Positions 7,998-18,485 are shown, counted from the stretch's first letter. The stretch is DNA of 64,000 nucleotides from Pseudomonas sp. B21-023 (GCF_024749165.1 NZ_CP087190.1:62001-126000); one strand, 5' to 3'. The notes: generated by a model not told the origin, from the letters alone. Program-made: numbers and translations.

Positions 7998-10142
7998 ATG
8001 CCCAGCAAGACCCCGCAGGCGCCACAGCCCAGCCCTGTCGCCGGCACCGACACCCCGGACAAGGCCAACACCAACGCCAAACTGCAGAGCCTGGAGGCGT
8101 TTCGCAGCGACGCCAGCGGCCAGGCGCTGCGCACCAACCAGGGTGTGAAGGTCGCCGACAACCAGAACAGCCTCAAGGCCGGCGCCCGTGGGCCTTCGCT
8201 GCTCGAAGACTTCATCATGCGCGAGAAGATCACCCACTTCGACCATGAGCGCATCCCCGAGCGTATCGTCCATGCCCGCGGGACCGGCGCCCATGGCTAC
8301 TTCCAGAGCTACGGCTGCCATGCCGAGCTGACCAAGGCCGGCTTCCTGCAAGACCCCGAGAAAATCACCCCGGTGTTCGTGCGCTTTTCCACCGTGCAGG
8401 GTCCACGTGGCTCGGGCGACACGGTGCGCGACGTGCGCGGCTTTGCGGTGAAGTTCTACACCGATGAAGGCAACTTCGATCTGGTCGGCAACAACATGCC
8501 GGTGTTCTTCATCCAGGACGCGATCAAGTTTCCCGACTTCGTCCACGCGGTCAAACCCGAACCGCACAACGAGATGCCCACCGGCGGCTCTGCCCACGAC
8601 ACCTTCTGGGACTTCGTGTCGCTGGTGCCCGAATCCGCGCACATGGTCATGTGGGCGATGTCCGACCGGGCCATTCCGCGCAGCCTGCGCATGATGGAAG
8701 GCTTTGGCGTGCACACCTTCCGGTTGATCAATGCCCAAGGCGTGGCCAGCTTCGTCAAGTTCCACTGGAAGCCGCGCCAGGGCGTGCACTCGGTGCTGTG
8801 GGACGAAGCCCAGAAGCTTGCCGGCAAGGACACCGACTATCACCGCCGCGACCTGTGGGAAGCGATCGAGACCGGGCATTATCCGGAATGGGAGCTGGGC
8901 GTGCAGATCGTGCCGGAGGCCGACGAGCACAAGTTCGACTTCGACTTGCTCGACCCGACCAAGATCATCCCCGAGGAGCTGGTGCCGGTGACGCCGCTGG
9001 GCAAGATGGTGCTCGACCGCAACCCGGACAACTTCTTCGCCGAAGTGGAGCAGATCGCCTTCTGCCCCGGGCACATCGTGCCGGGCATCGACTTCAGCAA
9101 TGACCCGTTGCTGCAGGGCAGGCTGTTTTCCTACACCGACACCCAGATAAGCCGCCTGGGCGGGCCGAACTTCCACGAGATTCCGATAAACCGCCCTGTC
9201 GCGCCCAATCACAGCAGCCAGCGCGATGCCATGCACCGCATGACCATCGACAAGGGCCGGGCGTCCTACGAGCCCAACTCGATCGATGGCGGGTGGCCGA
9301 AGGAAACGCCGCCCGCCCCGCAGGATGGCGGTTTCGAGAGTTACCAGGAACGTATCGACGCGAACAAGATCCGCCAGCGCAGCGAGTCGTTCGGCGATCA
9401 TTTCTCCCAGGCGCGCCTGTTCTTCCAAAGCATGAGCCCCACCGAGCAGCAGCACATCATCAAGGCCTACAGCTTCGAGCTGGGCAAGGTCGAGCGTGAG
9501 GCGATCCGCGCGCGAGAAGTGAACGAGATCCTGGCTAATATCGATCTCAAGTTGGCGGCAGCGGTGGCGGCCAACCTCGGCCTGCCGGCGCCGAAGGCCG
9601 GCACGGTCAAGGTCAAGGGCAGCAAGCCGGCACAGTCAAAGGCCTTGAGCCAGATGAACCACCCCGGGGACATCGGCATCAGTGGACGCAAGATCGCCAT
9701 CCTGGTGGCTGATGGCGTGGATGACGCGAGTGTCGACAAGGTGGTCAAGGCGCTGGAGGCGCAAAGTGCGCGTCCCATGCTGCTGGGGCCGACTTCGGCA
9801 CCCGTGAAGACTGCCGCTGGCAAGCAGCTGACGGTGGATGCATCGATGGAGGGCATGCCCTCGGTGATGTTCGACGGGGTGTGGGTGCCGGCGGGCAAGG
9901 CTTCGCTGGAGGCGCTGGAAAACAGCGGCGTGGCCAAGCACTTCCTGCTCGAGGCCTACAAGCATCTCAAGCCCATGGGGGTAGCCAGTGAGGGCAAGCT
10001 GCTGCTGAACAAGCTGGGACTCGAGGAAGATGCGGGGCTGTTGCTGGGCGATGACCAGAAGGCGCTCGAGGCCTTCTTCAAGGCCGTCGAGGGGCACCGG
10101 GTATGGGCGCGGGAGGCGGCTGCCGAAGCTGTTCCTGCATAA
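7998..10142 (+). CDS. katE: Large-subunit monofunctional catalase HPII (clade 2)
   Basis: The enzyme dismutates hydrogen peroxide using heme. At 714 residues it is a clade-2 catalase with an N-terminal extension, the beta-barrel core and a C-terminal flavodoxin/class I glutamine-amidotransferase-like domain (from about residue 560, [19 protein letters not shown]). Catalytic marks are the distal His in [14 protein letters not shown], the Asn in [15 protein letters not shown] and the proximal Tyr region [18 protein letters not shown]. The start at ATG 7998 has GATGAGGAG upstream. It is monocistronic, with a REP pair 20 bases after the stop. RpoS control is usual for the family but no promoter was assigned here. 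Confidence 0.97.
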   Translation: MPSKTPQAPQPSPVAGTDTPDKANTNAKLQSLEAFRSDASGQALRTNQGVKVADNQNSLKAGARGPSLLEDFIMREKITHFDHERIPERIVHARGTGAHGYFQSYGCHAELTKAGFLQDPEKITPVFVRFSTVQGPRGSGDTVRDVRGFAVKFYTDEGNFDLVGNNMPVFFIQDAIKFPDFVHAVKPEPHNEMPTGGSAHDTFWDFVSLVPESAHMVMWAMSDRAIPRSLRMMEGFGVHTFRLINAQGVASFVKFHWKPRQGVHSVLWDEAQKLAGKDTDYHRRDLWEAIETGHYPEWELGVQIVPEADEHKFDFDLLDPTKIIPEELVPVTPLGKMVLDRNPDNFFAEVEQIAFCPGHIVPGIDFSNDPLLQGRLFSYTDTQISRLGGPNFHEIPINRPVAPNHSSQRDAMHRMTIDKGRASYEPNSIDGGWPKETPPAPQDGGFESYQERIDANKIRQRSESFGDHFSQARLFFQSMSPTEQQHIIKAYSFELGKVEREAIRAREVNEILANIDLKLAAAVAANLGLPAPKAGTVKVKGSKPAQSKALSQMNHPGDIGISGRKIAILVADGVDDASVDKVVKALEAQSARPMLLGPTSAPVKTAAGKQLTVDASMEGMPSVMFDGVWVPAGKASLEALENSGVAKHFLLEAYKHLKPMGVASEGKLLLNKLGLEEDAGLLLGDDQKALEAFFKAVEGHRVWAREAAAEAVPA

Positions 10143-10162
10143 TCGGGGGCTGCTTTGCAGCC

Positions 10163-10243
10163 CATCGCCGCGGTTCGTCGCCACGACAAGCCGGCTCCCA
10201 CAGATTGTAGGCGGTCCCTGTGGGAGCCGGCTTGCCGGCGATG
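10163..10243. repeat. REP inverted pair between katE and the convergent lipoprotein gene
   Basis: A degenerate copy (CATCGCCG...CAAGCCGGCTCCCACAG) faces a full copy (CTGTGGGAGCCGGCTTGCCG GCGAT). The two can form one long cruciform between the convergent ends of katE and the following minus-strand gene. It may act as a shared transcription stop; none of the canonical T-run terminators is seen here. Confidence 0.85.
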
Positions 10244-10257
10244 AGGCCCTGACAGGT

Positions 10258-10965
10258 TTATTGCTGATGAGGGATCAACACCACCTGCGCCGGCAATGAA
10301 CGCTGGATCTCATGCTTCTGCTTCAGCTCGAAGCCACTGTCGAGCTTGCGCACTCGCTTCTCCAGCAGGGTCTTGAGCCAAGGCGCATCCTCGGTACGCG
10401 GCACCTGGAACACCACCTCGCACTGATAACTCACCACGTCCGCCGCGATATCGTCCAACTGGCGACGCATCGCCCGGCTATCGGTGGTTTTCAGCGCCAC
10501 GACGGTGGTCGGTGCGGTCGGGTCGATCACCCGGGCCTTGGGCTTGGACGCGGCAGCCTTGAGCGCCGCTTCGGCCTTTTCCAGTTCGGCCTTGCGTGCC
10601 TGGGCCACGGCATCGCCACCGGTCAGGGCCGGTGCTTGCGGCATCAGCGCCCGAGCGCGGGCCAATGCCGTGGCAGCGGCATTCACATCGCCCTTCTGCA
10701 GGACAATCTGGCTACGGCGCAGGTAGGCCTCGGCCAGCTGGCGCTGATGCGGTTCGAGGCGGTCGTCATCCGGCGCCTGGGCCTGCAAGGCGGCCAGTTG
10801 ATCCTCGGCGGTGGCCAGCTCGTTGCTGGCGATGCTTTGCTCGAGCTGGTGCCAGGCATCGGGCTGGGCAGGCGCCACCGGCTGCTCGGCCGGCTTGCTT
10901 GAGCAGGCAGCCAGGAACAGGGAAAACGCGGCAACAAGCAGATAACGTGAGGCGAACGGCTTCAT
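10258..10965 (-). CDS. Putative lipoprotein upstream of the zinc-uptake genes (unknown function)
   Basis: The 235-residue protein starts at ATG 10965. Its signal peptide ends in the lipobox LAAC|SSKP (Cys21), predicting an outer-membrane or periplasmic lipoprotein. The remainder is Ala/Gln/Leu-rich helical sequence (ASNELATAEDQLAALQAQAP), like TPR or coiled-coil proteins, with a more globular C-terminus (VVALKTTDSRAMRRQLDDI, then YQCEVVFQVPR). In pseudomonads a homologue lies next to znuB, but there is a 129-base gap to the znuB stop and no sign of a zinc site, so a zinc role is not claimed. It is transcribed in the same direction as zur-znuC-znuB and may be read through from it. Confidence 0.8.
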   Translation of the reverse strand: MKPFASRYLLVAAFSLFLAACSSKPAEQPVAPAQPDAWHQLEQSIASNELATAEDQLAALQAQAPDDDRLEPHQRQLAEAYLRRSQIVLQKGDVNAAATALARARALMPQAPALTGGDAVAQARKAELEKAEAALKAAASKPKARVIDPTAPTTVVALKTTDSRAMRRQLDDIAADVVSYQCEVVFQVPRTEDAPWLKTLLEKRVRKLDSGFELKQKHEIQRSLPAQVVLIPHQQ

Positions 10966-11094
10966 TCCTGCGACTCTCTATTTGCGCAAAAAGCGAGCAA
11001 GTCTACACCCAGGTGCGCACGCTCGAAAACAAGTCTTCTCAGACTCGAAACCTGCGAAAAGGTTGCAGGATGCGCCTGCGCGCACCCTGAAAAT

Positions 11095-11877
11095 TCAGCG
11101 TTTCGGCAACGCCAGGCTCAGCAAGAATAGCACTGCCGCACAGACCACGATCGAAGGCCCGGCCGGGGTGTCCTTGAACCAGGACAGCGCCAGGCCCCCG
11201 CAGACCGCAGAAACGCCAAGCAGGCTGGCGCCCACGGCCATCTGCTCCGGTGAGCGGGCGTGACGCTGTGCCGCAGCGGCCGGGATGATCAGCAGCGAGG
11301 TGATCAGCAGCACGCCGACGATCTTCATCGCCACCGCGATCACCACGGCTATCAGCAGCATCAGCGCCAGGCGCAGGCCGGCCACTGGCAGGCCTTCGAC
11401 CGTCGCCAGTTCCTCGTGCACGGTCACCGCCAGCAGTGGTCGCCAGAACATCGCCAGCAGCACCAGTACCAAGGCGCTGCCGCCGAGGATCCAGGCAAGG
11501 TCGGTAGGGCTGATTGCCAGCAGGTCACCGAACAGGTAGGCCATCAGGTCGATGCGCACATCGTGCATGAAGCTCAGCACCACCAGCCCCAGCGACAGCG
11601 TGCTGGGGGCGAGGATACCGAGCAGGGTGTCCGAGGCCAGCGGCTGGCGCTGCTGCAGGGTCACCAGCAGGATCGCCAGCAGCAGGCAGCCGACGGTCAC
11701 CGCCAGTGCCGGGCTGACGTCCAAGGCGAAGCCCAGGGCCACGCCGAGCAGCGCGGCATGGGACAGGGTGTCGCCGAAATAGGCCATGCGCCGCCACACC
11801 ACGAACGAGCCCAGGGGCCCGGCGACCAACGCCAGGGATATACCGGCAAGCAGGGCGTAGAGAAGAAAATCAGCCAT
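11095..11877 (-). CDS. znuB: Zinc ABC transporter permease ZnuB
   Basis: ZnuB is the membrane channel of the high-affinity zinc importer (ABC-3 family). The chosen start, ATG 11877, gives 260 residues beginning [12 protein letters not shown], matching family N-termini. It overlaps the end of znuC by eight bases, and GGAGAG lies ten bases upstream; ATG 11901 in frame is a weaker alternative. Seven or eight hydrophobic helices are visible, with [31 protein letters not shown] and [20 protein letters not shown], all typical of manganese/zinc permeases. It is third in the zur-znuC-znuB operon. Confidence 0.95.
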   Translation of the reverse strand: MADFLLYALLAGISLALVAGPLGSFVVWRRMAYFGDTLSHAALLGVALGFALDVSPALAVTVGCLLLAILLVTLQQRQPLASDTLLGILAPSTLSLGLVVLSFMHDVRIDLMAYLFGDLLAISPTDLAWILGGSALVLVLLAMFWRPLLAVTVHEELATVEGLPVAGLRLALMLLIAVVIAVAMKIVGVLLITSLLIIPAAAAQRHARSPEQMAVGASLLGVSAVCGGLALSWFKDTPAGPSIVVCAAVLFLLSLALPKR

Positions 11878-12643
11878 GCTTGCAGTGCTCTCCGTGAACA
11901 TGGGCGCCGGGGGCGATCACCGAACCGTGCAGGTCGTGGCTGTGATCGTGATGGTGGTGATAGATGGCCAGGCTCGGGGCGTTCTGGCCGAACAGCTCGA
12001 CGAAGGCCGGGTCGTTGCTGACCTGCTCCGGGTGGCCCGAGCAGCACACGTGGCGGTTGAGGCAGACCACCTGGTCGGTGGCGCTCATGACCAGGTGCAG
12101 GTCATGGGAAACCATCAGTACGCCGCAGCCGTGGCGGTCGCGCAGGCGAGTGATCAGGTTGTACAGCTCGGTCTGGCCAACTACGTCGACACCCTGCACC
12201 GGTTCGTCGAGTACCAGCAGCTCGGGCTCGCGCAGCAGCGCGCGGGCCAACAGCACACGCTGCATCTCGCCACCGGAGATGGTCTGGATCGGGTTGTCGA
12301 TCACCTGCTCGGCGCCGACTTCCTGCAACGCCGCCAAGGCTGCCGCACGGTCTACACCGGGCACCAGGCGCAGGAAGCGCAGCACCGACAAGGGCAATGT
12401 GGCGTCCACCTGGATCTTTTGCGGCATGTAGCCGATGCGCAGCCTGGGCTTGCGCCACACTTTGCCGCGATGCGGCTTGAGCAGCCCCAGCACGGCGCGC
12501 ACCAGGGTGGTCTTGCCGGCGCCGTTGGGACCGATCAGGGTAACGATCTGGCCCGGTGCCACCGCCAGGTCGATGCTGTCGAGCACCGCTTCGCCAGCGA
12601 AGCTGACACCGACTTGCTCGAGGCGGATCAGGGCATCGCTCAT
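11870..12643 (-). CDS. znuC: Zinc ABC transporter ATP-binding protein ZnuC with His-rich tail
   Basis: ZnuC powers zinc import. The 257-residue protein starts at ATG 12643, overlapping the zur stop (ATGA). Motifs: Walker [12 protein letters not shown], signature [15 protein letters not shown], Walker [13 protein letters not shown], switch HDLHLVM. The last ~40 residues are unusual for an ATPase, with [15 protein letters not shown] and [10 protein letters not shown]. Such a tail could bind Zn(II) and tune activity, which is inference. The frame is open further upstream but that part shadows zur. Confidence 0.95.
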   Translation of the reverse strand: MSDALIRLEQVGVSFAGEAVLDSIDLAVAPGQIVTLIGPNGAGKTTLVRAVLGLLKPHRGKVWRKPRLRIGYMPQKIQVDATLPLSVLRFLRLVPGVDRAAALAALQEVGAEQVIDNPIQTISGGEMQRVLLARALLREPELLVLDEPVQGVDVVGQTELYNLITRLRDRHGCGVLMVSHDLHLVMSATDQVVCLNRHVCCSGHPEQVSNDPAFVELFGQNAPSLAIYHHHHDHSHDLHGSVIAPGAHVHGEHCKHG

Positions 12644-13125
12644 GCCTTGCCCCGGCAGTTGCCGCACAGGCCGACCACTTCGACGGTTTGCGTCTCGACC
12701 GCAAAGCCCACGGCATTGGCGCTGCTGACGATGGCGTCGCTGATGCTGTTCTGCTCCAGCTCGATGGCGACATGACATTCGCGGCAGATCAGGAACTGCC
12801 CCTGGTGCGCGTGCTCGGGGTGGCTGCAGCCAATAAAGGCATTGAGCGAGGCGATGCGGTGCACCAGGCCATTTTCCAGAAGGAAGTCCAGGGCACGATA
12901 GACGGTCGGTGGCGCGGCGCGGCGGCCGTCCTGCTCGCTGAGCACGGCGAGGATATCGTAGGCGCCCAGCGGCTTGTGGCTCTGCCACACCAGCTCCAGC
13001 ACGCGGCGGCGCAGGGCGGTCAGGCGCAGGCCCTGACGGTTGCACAGCGCGTCGGCCTCGGCCAGCGCACTGTGGACGCAATGGGAGTGATCGTGGGGAC
13101 GGTGGGCCAGCGGCGTGATGGACAT
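12640..13125 (-). CDS. zur: Zinc uptake regulator Zur (FUR family)
   Basis: Zur represses zinc-uptake genes when zinc is plentiful. The 161-residue protein has a winged-helix DNA-binding half ([35 protein letters not shown]) and a metal/dimerisation half with [22 protein letters not shown] and [12 protein letters not shown]. The CxxC pairs (CREC, CGNC) are the structural zinc site. An extra His cluster sits at the N-terminus ([11 protein letters not shown]). It is first in zur-znuC-znuB and divergent from znuA across 66 bases. In P. aeruginosa the orthologue has been called np20. Confidence 0.95.
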   Translation of the reverse strand: MSITPLAHRPHDHSHCVHSALAEADALCNRQGLRLTALRRRVLELVWQSHKPLGAYDILAVLSEQDGRRAAPPTVYRALDFLLENGLVHRIASLNAFIGCSHPEHAHQGQFLICRECHVAIELEQNSISDAIVSSANAVGFAVETQTVEVVGLCGNCRGKA

Positions 13126-13151
13126 GGGCAGCGACGGTTCAGGATGGAGAC

Positions 13152-13164
13152 GTTATTATGTTAC
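13152..13164. promoter_or_regulatory. Candidate Zur box between zur and znuA
   Basis: GTTATTATGTTAC matches 10 of 13 positions of the gammaproteobacterial Zur consensus GTTATAWTATAAC as I recall it. It sits in the 66-base gap between the divergent zur and znuA starts, where one operator could control both units. Confidence 0.65.
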
Positions 13165-13191
13165 CTGTTTCTGACGACCCGAGTATCCACC

Positions 13192-14100
13192 GTGTCCCGA
13201 ATCCTTGCCCTCTTTGTCGCTTTCATCGCTTTTTCGGCGCACGCCGACGTGCGCGTGCTGACCAGCATCAAGCCCCTGCAACAGATCGCCGCCGCCGTTC
13301 AGGACGGTGTCGGCAGCCCCGATGTGCTGCTGCCGCCGGGCGCCTCCCCGCACAACTACGCACTGCGCCCCTCCGACGTGCGCAAGGTCGCCGATGCCGA
13401 CCTGCTGTATTGGATCGGCCCGGACATGGAAGGTTTCCTGCCCCGCGTGCTGAAGAGCCGCGCCAAGCCGACCGTGGCCGTGCAGTCGCTGTCGGGCATG
13501 CAGTTGCGTCATTTCGGCGAGGACAGCCACTCCCATGACGAGGAAGACCACGACGATCATGACCACGACCACCGTCCGGGCAGCCTCGATGCACACCTGT
13601 GGCTGTCGTCGCTGAATGCCCGGGTGATCGCGACGAAGATGGCTGGGGACCTGGCAGCGGCCGACCCGGCCAATGCCCCGCGCTACCAGGCCAACCTCAA
13701 GCAGTTCGTCGAGCGCCTGGATGCCCTGGATGCGCGCATCAAGCTGCGTGTGGCGGGGATCGCCGGCAAGCCTTACTTCGTGTTTCACGAGGCGTTCGAC
13801 TACTTCGAGGCCGCCTATGGCCTGAAGCACACTGGCGTGTTCAGCGTGGCGTCTGAGGTGCAGCCGGGCGCGCAGCACGTCGCCGCCATGCGCAAGCGCT
13901 TGCAGGCGGTGGGCAAGACCTGCGTGTTCAGCGAGCCGCCGCTGAGGCCGCGCCTGGCCGAGACGCTGACGGCCGGATTGCCGGTGCGGTTGGCCGAACT
14001 GGATGCGCTGGGTGGCACCGACAAGGTGGATGGCAAGGGCTATGAGCGCTTGCTGGAGAAGCTCGGCGGCGACCTGGTCGGCTGCCTGGAACAGCTCTGA
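13192..14100 (+). CDS. znuA: Zinc ABC transporter substrate-binding protein ZnuA
   Basis: ZnuA binds periplasmic zinc and delivers it to ZnuBC. The predicted 302-residue precursor starts at GTG 13192 (VSRILALFVAFIAFSAHA|D, signal peptide cut after AHA). Family marks are TSIKPLQQIAAAV, PPGASPHNYALRPSD with a ligand His, the Asp/His-rich loop at about residues 107-127 (EDSHSHDEEDHDDHDHDH), LDAHLWLSSLNA, VFHEAFDYFEAAYGL and FSEPPLRPRL. The ribosome site is weak, so the exact start is less sure than the gene. The REP pair after the stop is the only terminator-like structure. Confidence 0.95.
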   Translation: MSRILALFVAFIAFSAHADVRVLTSIKPLQQIAAAVQDGVGSPDVLLPPGASPHNYALRPSDVRKVADADLLYWIGPDMEGFLPRVLKSRAKPTVAVQSLSGMQLRHFGEDSHSHDEEDHDDHDHDHRPGSLDAHLWLSSLNARVIATKMAGDLAAADPANAPRYQANLKQFVERLDALDARIKLRVAGIAGKPYFVFHEAFDYFEAAYGLKHTGVFSVASEVQPGAQHVAAMRKRLQAVGKTCVFSEPPLRPRLAETLTAGLPVRLAELDALGGTDKVDGKGYERLLEKLGGDLVGCLEQL

Positions 14101-14117
14101 GGCTGTAGGCGGACCAG

Positions 14118-14186
14118 GTGGGAGTGGGCTTGCCCCGCGATAGCGTTGGCAGGCCCAGCGCTATCGCGGGGCAGGCCCGCTCCCAC
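14118..14186. repeat. REP inverted pair between znuA and thrB
   Basis: GTGGGAGTGGGCTTGCCCCG and CGGGGCAGGCCCGCTCCCAC face each other across 'TAGCGTTGGCAGGCCCAGCGCTA', which is itself partly palindromic. The pair lies between the convergent ends of znuA and thrB. Confidence 0.9.
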
Positions 14187-14204
14187 AAATGCCGCTATTG
14201 CCTA

Positions 14205-15155
14205 TCAGAGCGCGAACGGCAGCTTCAGCGCAACCTGCTGGCGTTGCGCCAGGCGCACCTCGAACTCGCTAGGGTCATGGATCATCACGTCCATCCCGGC
14301 GAACGCCTGCGCCGCGATCAGGCGCGACAGCCAGAAGCGCACGCACGCCACCCGCAGCATCACCGGCCACAGCTCCGCTTCAGCGGCGGTGAACGGCCGC
14401 AGTGCCGCGTAGGCGCCCAGCAATGCCTGGGCGCGTGGCAGGTCGATACCACTCTGCTCGTCCAGGCACCAGTCGTTCACGGTGATGGCGATGTCGTACA
14501 GCATCGGCCCGGAGCAAGCATTGTAGAAGTCGATCAGCCCGGTCAGGTGAGTGCCTTCGAACATCACGTTGTCACGGAACAGGTCGGCGTGCAGGTTGGC
14601 CTTGGGCAGAGCGAGGATCTGCGCCTTGTGCGCGGTGATTTCCGCCAGCGCCGGTTGCAACAGCCCGGCTTGCTCCCGGTTCAGGCTCGGCAGCAGCTCG
14701 GCGCCCGATTCCAGCATCCAGTCCAGGCCACGGTCGGTGCGGCGCTCGATGATGCGCTCGCGGGTGGCCAGGTGAATGTGCGCCAGCAGCTCGCCGACCT
14801 GGGCGCAATGCTGGTTGTTCGGCAGCTTGACGTGCTTGCCCGACAGTCGCGGCTGCAGCAGCGCAGGCTTGCCGCACAGTTCGCGCAGGCCATGCCCTTC
14901 GCGGTCGCGCAGGGCGTAGGGCACGGGCATGTCGGCATCGTGCAGCACGTCGAGCAGTTCGATGAAGAACGGCATGTCTTCAGCCGGCCCACGCTCGATC
15001 AGTGTGAGGACGAACTCCCCTTTTTCCAGGCTGACGAAGAAATTGCTGTTCTCGGTACCGGCGGCGATGCCCTGGAAGTCGAGCAGGCGGCCCAGCTCGT
15101 ATGGCGCCAGAAAGGTTTCCAGCTCAGGCCGGGACACAGGGGTGAAGACTGACAT
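14205..15155 (-). CDS. thrB: Homoserine kinase (APH/choline-kinase fold)
   Basis: The enzyme phosphorylates L-homoserine for threonine synthesis. The 316-residue protein belongs to the aminoglycoside-phosphotransferase-like family used by Pseudomonas and many alphaproteobacteria, not the GHMP kinase of E. coli. Visible motifs: AGTENSNFFV (nucleotide loop), catalytic loop LHADLFRDNVMF with Asp and Asn, and the metal-binding GLIDFYNACSGP (equivalent of DFG). The start at ATG 15155 gives MSVFTPVSRPELE, as in homologues. Just upstream in the same direction is a DUF2782 gene 72 bases away, as in other pseudomonads. Confidence 0.95.
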   Translation of the reverse strand: MSVFTPVSRPELETFLAPYELGRLLDFQGIAAGTENSNFFVSLEKGEFVLTLIERGPAEDMPFFIELLDVLHDADMPVPYALRDREGHGLRELCGKPALLQPRLSGKHVKLPNNQHCAQVGELLAHIHLATRERIIERRTDRGLDWMLESGAELLPSLNREQAGLLQPALAEITAHKAQILALPKANLHADLFRDNVMFEGTHLTGLIDFYNACSGPMLYDIAITVNDWCLDEQSGIDLPRAQALLGAYAALRPFTAAEAELWPVMLRVACVRFWLSRLIAAQAFAGMDVMIHDPSEFEVRLAQRQQVALKLPFAL

Positions 15156-15227
15156 GTTGAAGAATTGCCCATGCGGGCACTTCCGCCCGGAAGTGCCTGG
15201 TTGATAAGAACGATACGCGTTACTAGC

Positions 15228-15515
15228 TTACCACTCGAAGATCTTCCAGGACGGAATCAGCATGTCCGGCTGGTCGGAACGAATGAAATTGCCTTCGGAG
15301 CCATCGGCGCGTACCAGGAAATAAGGCTTGCCGTTCTTCGGCGTGACCTTGATCGCATACAGGAAACCGTTTTGCCGATACTCCTGGATGGTTTTATCGC
15401 CTTCCGTGCGAATGGTTACATCGGGATCGGCCGATGGGGCTTCGTCCGCCGCCTGGGTGACGACTGGCATGGTGGCCAGCAGACCGAGCAGTAACAGGCG
15501 ATTGAGTGTGCGCAT
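15228..15515 (-). CDS. DUF2782 periplasmic protein
   Basis: The 95-residue protein has a signal peptide (LLLLGLLATMPVVTQA|AD) and a short basic/aromatic domain (GDKTIQEYRQNGFLYAIKVT, PKNGKPYFLVRADG). That is the DUF2782 profile found between thrB and polA across Pseudomonas. It has no known function. It is divergent from polA with 74 bases between the starts and probably forms a unit with thrB. The C-terminal PSWKIFEW may be surface-exposed or partner-binding, which is speculative. Confidence 0.88.
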   Translation of the reverse strand: MRTLNRLLLLGLLATMPVVTQAADEAPSADPDVTIRTEGDKTIQEYRQNGFLYAIKVTPKNGKPYFLVRADGSEGNFIRSDQPDMLIPSWKIFEW

Positions 15516-15589
15516 GATAACCTAGTCCTTTTGTCGTCATTGATCCGGCTATTCTAGCGCCGGACCCGTCGAAAAGGTTGATTCTCCTC

Positions 15590-18337
15590 ATGAGCCAAGC
15601 GCCCCTCGTCCTGGTGGACGGTTCGTCCTACCTCTACCGCGCCTTCCACGCGCTGCCGCCGCTGACCACCTCCAAAGGCATGCCCACCGGCGCGGTCAAG
15701 GGCGTGCTGAACATGCTCAAGAGCCTGCGCAAGCAGTACCCGGACAGCCTGTTCGCAGTGGTCTTCGATGCCAAGGGCGGGACCTTCCGCGACGCCATGT
15801 TCGCCGAGTACAAGGCCAACCGCCCGAGCATGCCCGATGACCTGCGGGTGCAGGTCGAACCGCTGCACGCCAGCGTTCGTGCACTGGGCTACCCGCTGTT
15901 GTGCGTCGAAGGCGTGGAGGCCGACGACGTGATCGGCACCCTGGCGCGCAGCAGCGCCGCCGCCGGCCGCCCGGTGATCATCTCGACCGGTGACAAGGAC
16001 ATGGCCCAGTTGGTGGACGGCCACGTCACCCTCGTCAATACCATGACCGGTAGCGTGCTCGATGTCGCTGGCGTGCACGAGAAGTTCGGCGTAGGGCCCG
16101 AACACATCATCGATTTTCTCGCCCTGATGGGCGACAAGGTCGACAACATTCCCGGCGTGCCGGGCGTTGGCGAAAAGACCGCGGTGGGCCTGCTGACCGG
16201 TATCGGTGGCGGCCTGAGCGATGTGTACCAGAACCTGGACAAGGTGCCGGGCCTGGCCATTCGAGGCGCCAAGACCCTCGCCGCCAAGCTCGAGGAGCAC
16301 CGCGACGCGGCCTTCCTCTCCTACGAGTTGGCCACCATCAAGTGCGATGTCGAGCTGGATGTCGAGGTGGACGCCCTGGTCTGTGGCGAACCCGACCGTG
16401 AAGCACTGATGGCGCTCTATACCGAGATGGAGTTCAAGAGCTGGGTTGCCGAAGTCCAGCGCAGCGCGCCCCAAGCCGGTAATGGCGCGGCTGTCGTCGA
16501 GGCTGTTGCCGAGAAGATTGAGCCGAAGTACGAAACCATCCTCGACCAGGCTCGCTTCGACGTCTGGCTGGAAAAGCTGCGCCAGGCGCCGCTGTTCGCC
16601 TTCGATACGGAAACCACCGGCCTGGACGCCCAGCAGGCGCAGATTGTCGGCCTGTCGTTCGCCGTCGAGCCCCATGAAGCCGCCTATGTGCCCCTGACCC
16701 ACGACTACGAAGGCGCTCCAGCCCAGCTGGACCGCGAGCGCGTGCTGCTGGCGCTCAAGCCACTGCTGGAGGACCCGGCCAAGGGCAAGATCGGCCAGAA
16801 CGCCAAGTACGACATCAACATCCTGGCCAACGGCACCCCGGCCATCCACATGCGCGGCGTGGCCTACGACACCATGCTCGAGTCCTACGTGCTCGACTCC
16901 ACCGCCACCCGTCACGACATGGACAGCTTGGCGCAGAAGTACCTGGACCACACCACCATCGCCTTCGAGGATATCGCCGGCAAGGGCGCCAAGCAGCTGA
17001 CCTTCAACCAGATCCCGCTGGACAAGGCCGGCCCCTACGCCGCCGAGGACGCCGATATCACCCTGCGCCTGCACCATGCGCTGCAGGCACGGCTGGCCCA
17101 GACGCCCAGCGTGCTGCCGGTGCTGATGGATATCGAGATGCCGCTGGTGCCGGTGCTGGCGAAGATCGAGCGCCAGGGCGCGCTGGTCGATGCCGGGCTG
17201 CTCGGCGTGCAGAGCGGTGAGCTGGGAGCGAAGCTGGTCGAGCTGGAGCGTGAGGCGTATGCGCTGGCCGGCGAGGAATTCAACCTGGGCTCGCCCAAGC
17301 AGCTCGGTGCGATTCTCTACGACAAGCTGGGCATGCCGGTGCTGAGCAAGACCGCCAAGGGCCAGCCGTCCACCGCCGAGGCGGTTCTGGATGACCTGGC
17401 CGAGCAGGGCTACCCGCTGCCCAAGGTGCTGATGCAGTACCGCAGCCTGAGCAAGCTCAAGAGCACCTACACCGACAAGTTGCCGGGGCAGATCAACCCG
17501 CGTACCGGACGCATCCATACCTCGTATCAGCAGGCTGTGGCTGCCACCGGTCGCTTGTCGTCCAGCGACCCGAACCTGCAGAACATCCCGATCCGCACCG
17601 CCGAGGGCCGGCGCATTCGCCAGGCTTTCGTCGCCAGCCCCGGCTACAAACTGCTGGCGGCGGACTATTCGCAGATCGAGCTGCGTATCATGGCCCATCT
17701 GGCCAAGGACGAAGGGCTGCTGCACGCCTTCCGCAACGACCTTGACGTGCACCGCGCCACCGCCGCGGAAGTGTTCGGTGTCGCCCTCGAGAACGTCACC
17801 ACCGACCAGCGCCGTAGCGCCAAGGCGATTAACTTTGGCCTGATCTATGGCATGAGCGCATTCGGCCTGGCCAAGCAGATCGGCGTCGATCGCAAGCAGT
17901 CCCAGGACTACATCGACCGCTATTTCGCCCGTTACCCAGGCGTGCTGGCCTATATGGAGCGCACCCGCGCCCAGGCCGCTGAAAAGGGCTTCGTCGAAAC
18001 CCTGTTCGGGCGTCGCCTGTACCTGCCGGACATCAACGCCAAGAACCCGTCCTTGCGCAAAGGTGCCGAGCGCACCGCGATCAACGCGCCGATGCAGGGC
18101 ACCGCGGCAGACATCATCAAGCGCGCGATGGTGGCGGTGGACAACTGGCTGACCGAGAGCGGGCTGGATGCGCGGGTGATCCTGCAGGTGCACGACGAAC
18201 TGGTGCTTGAGGTGCGCGAAGACCAGGTCGACCAGGTGAAAGCCGAGATTAGGGTCCACATGAGCGGCGCGGCGCAGTTGGACGTGCCGTTGCTGGTGGA
18301 AGCGGGTGTTGGCTCGAATTGGGACGAAGCTCACTAA
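15590..18337 (+). CDS. polA: DNA polymerase I
   Basis: PolA processes Okazaki fragments and fills repair gaps. The 915-residue protein has all three domains. The N-terminal 5'-3' flap nuclease shows [29 protein letters not shown] and [18 protein letters not shown]. The 3'-5' exonuclease retains its acidic residues ([31 protein letters not shown]). The polymerase has motif [17 protein letters not shown], motif [21 protein letters not shown] and motif [12 protein letters not shown] prefer ATG 15590 ([11 protein letters not shown]), since the frame upstream has only a TTG. A long open frame on the opposite strand is a composition artefact. Confidence 0.98.
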   Translation: MSQAPLVLVDGSSYLYRAFHALPPLTTSKGMPTGAVKGVLNMLKSLRKQYPDSLFAVVFDAKGGTFRDAMFAEYKANRPSMPDDLRVQVEPLHASVRALGYPLLCVEGVEADDVIGTLARSSAAAGRPVIISTGDKDMAQLVDGHVTLVNTMTGSVLDVAGVHEKFGVGPEHIIDFLALMGDKVDNIPGVPGVGEKTAVGLLTGIGGGLSDVYQNLDKVPGLAIRGAKTLAAKLEEHRDAAFLSYELATIKCDVELDVEVDALVCGEPDREALMALYTEMEFKSWVAEVQRSAPQAGNGAAVVEAVAEKIEPKYETILDQARFDVWLEKLRQAPLFAFDTETTGLDAQQAQIVGLSFAVEPHEAAYVPLTHDYEGAPAQLDRERVLLALKPLLEDPAKGKIGQNAKYDINILANGTPAIHMRGVAYDTMLESYVLDSTATRHDMDSLAQKYLDHTTIAFEDIAGKGAKQLTFNQIPLDKAGPYAAEDADITLRLHHALQARLAQTPSVLPVLMDIEMPLVPVLAKIERQGALVDAGLLGVQSGELGAKLVELEREAYALAGEEFNLGSPKQLGAILYDKLGMPVLSKTAKGQPSTAEAVLDDLAEQGYPLPKVLMQYRSLSKLKSTYTDKLPGQINPRTGRIHTSYQQAVAATGRLSSSDPNLQNIPIRTAEGRRIRQAFVASPGYKLLAADYSQIELRIMAHLAKDEGLLHAFRNDLDVHRATAAEVFGVALENVTTDQRRSAKAINFGLIYGMSAFGLAKQIGVDRKQSQDYIDRYFARYPGVLAYMERTRAQAAEKGFVETLFGRRLYLPDINAKNPSLRKGAERTAINAPMQGTAADIIKRAMVAVDNWLTESGLDARVILQVHDELVLEVREDQVDQVKAEIRVHMSGAAQLDVPLLVEAGVGSNWDEAH

Positions 18338-18451
18338 ACGCAGCGTGAAAGCTGTGTAGGATCTGCGGCGTAGTGTCGCGGATCCGGCGCAGGCCTGGGG
18401 CCTTAGATCGAGAGTTTCATGAAACTATCGCAAATAGTTTCCAGGGGCTCG

Positions 18452-18479
18452 GAACTAAACCGGTGAACCGCCACTCAGA
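18452..18479 (+). promoter_or_regulatory. Sigma-22 (AlgU/RpoE)-type promoter for ErsA
   Basis: GAACTA at 18452-18457 and TCAGA at 18475-18479 are 17 bases apart. They resemble the AlgU/RpoE consensus GAACTT-N16/17-TCTGA. The implied start near 18486 gives a transcript of about 130 bases to the terminator, the size of P. aeruginosa ErsA, whose AlgU dependence is published. Confidence 0.7.
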
Positions 18480-18485
18480 GGTACT

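Noticed and set aside
7872..9455. A 527-codon open frame antisense to katE
   Set aside because: Same shadow effect; katE has every catalytic motif and the antisense product has none.
15554..18334. A 926-codon open frame antisense to polA
   Set aside because: Its codons mirror polA third positions in a high-GC gene, its product is His/Gln/Arg-rich with no domain, and it has no ribosome site. PolA on the other strand is certain.
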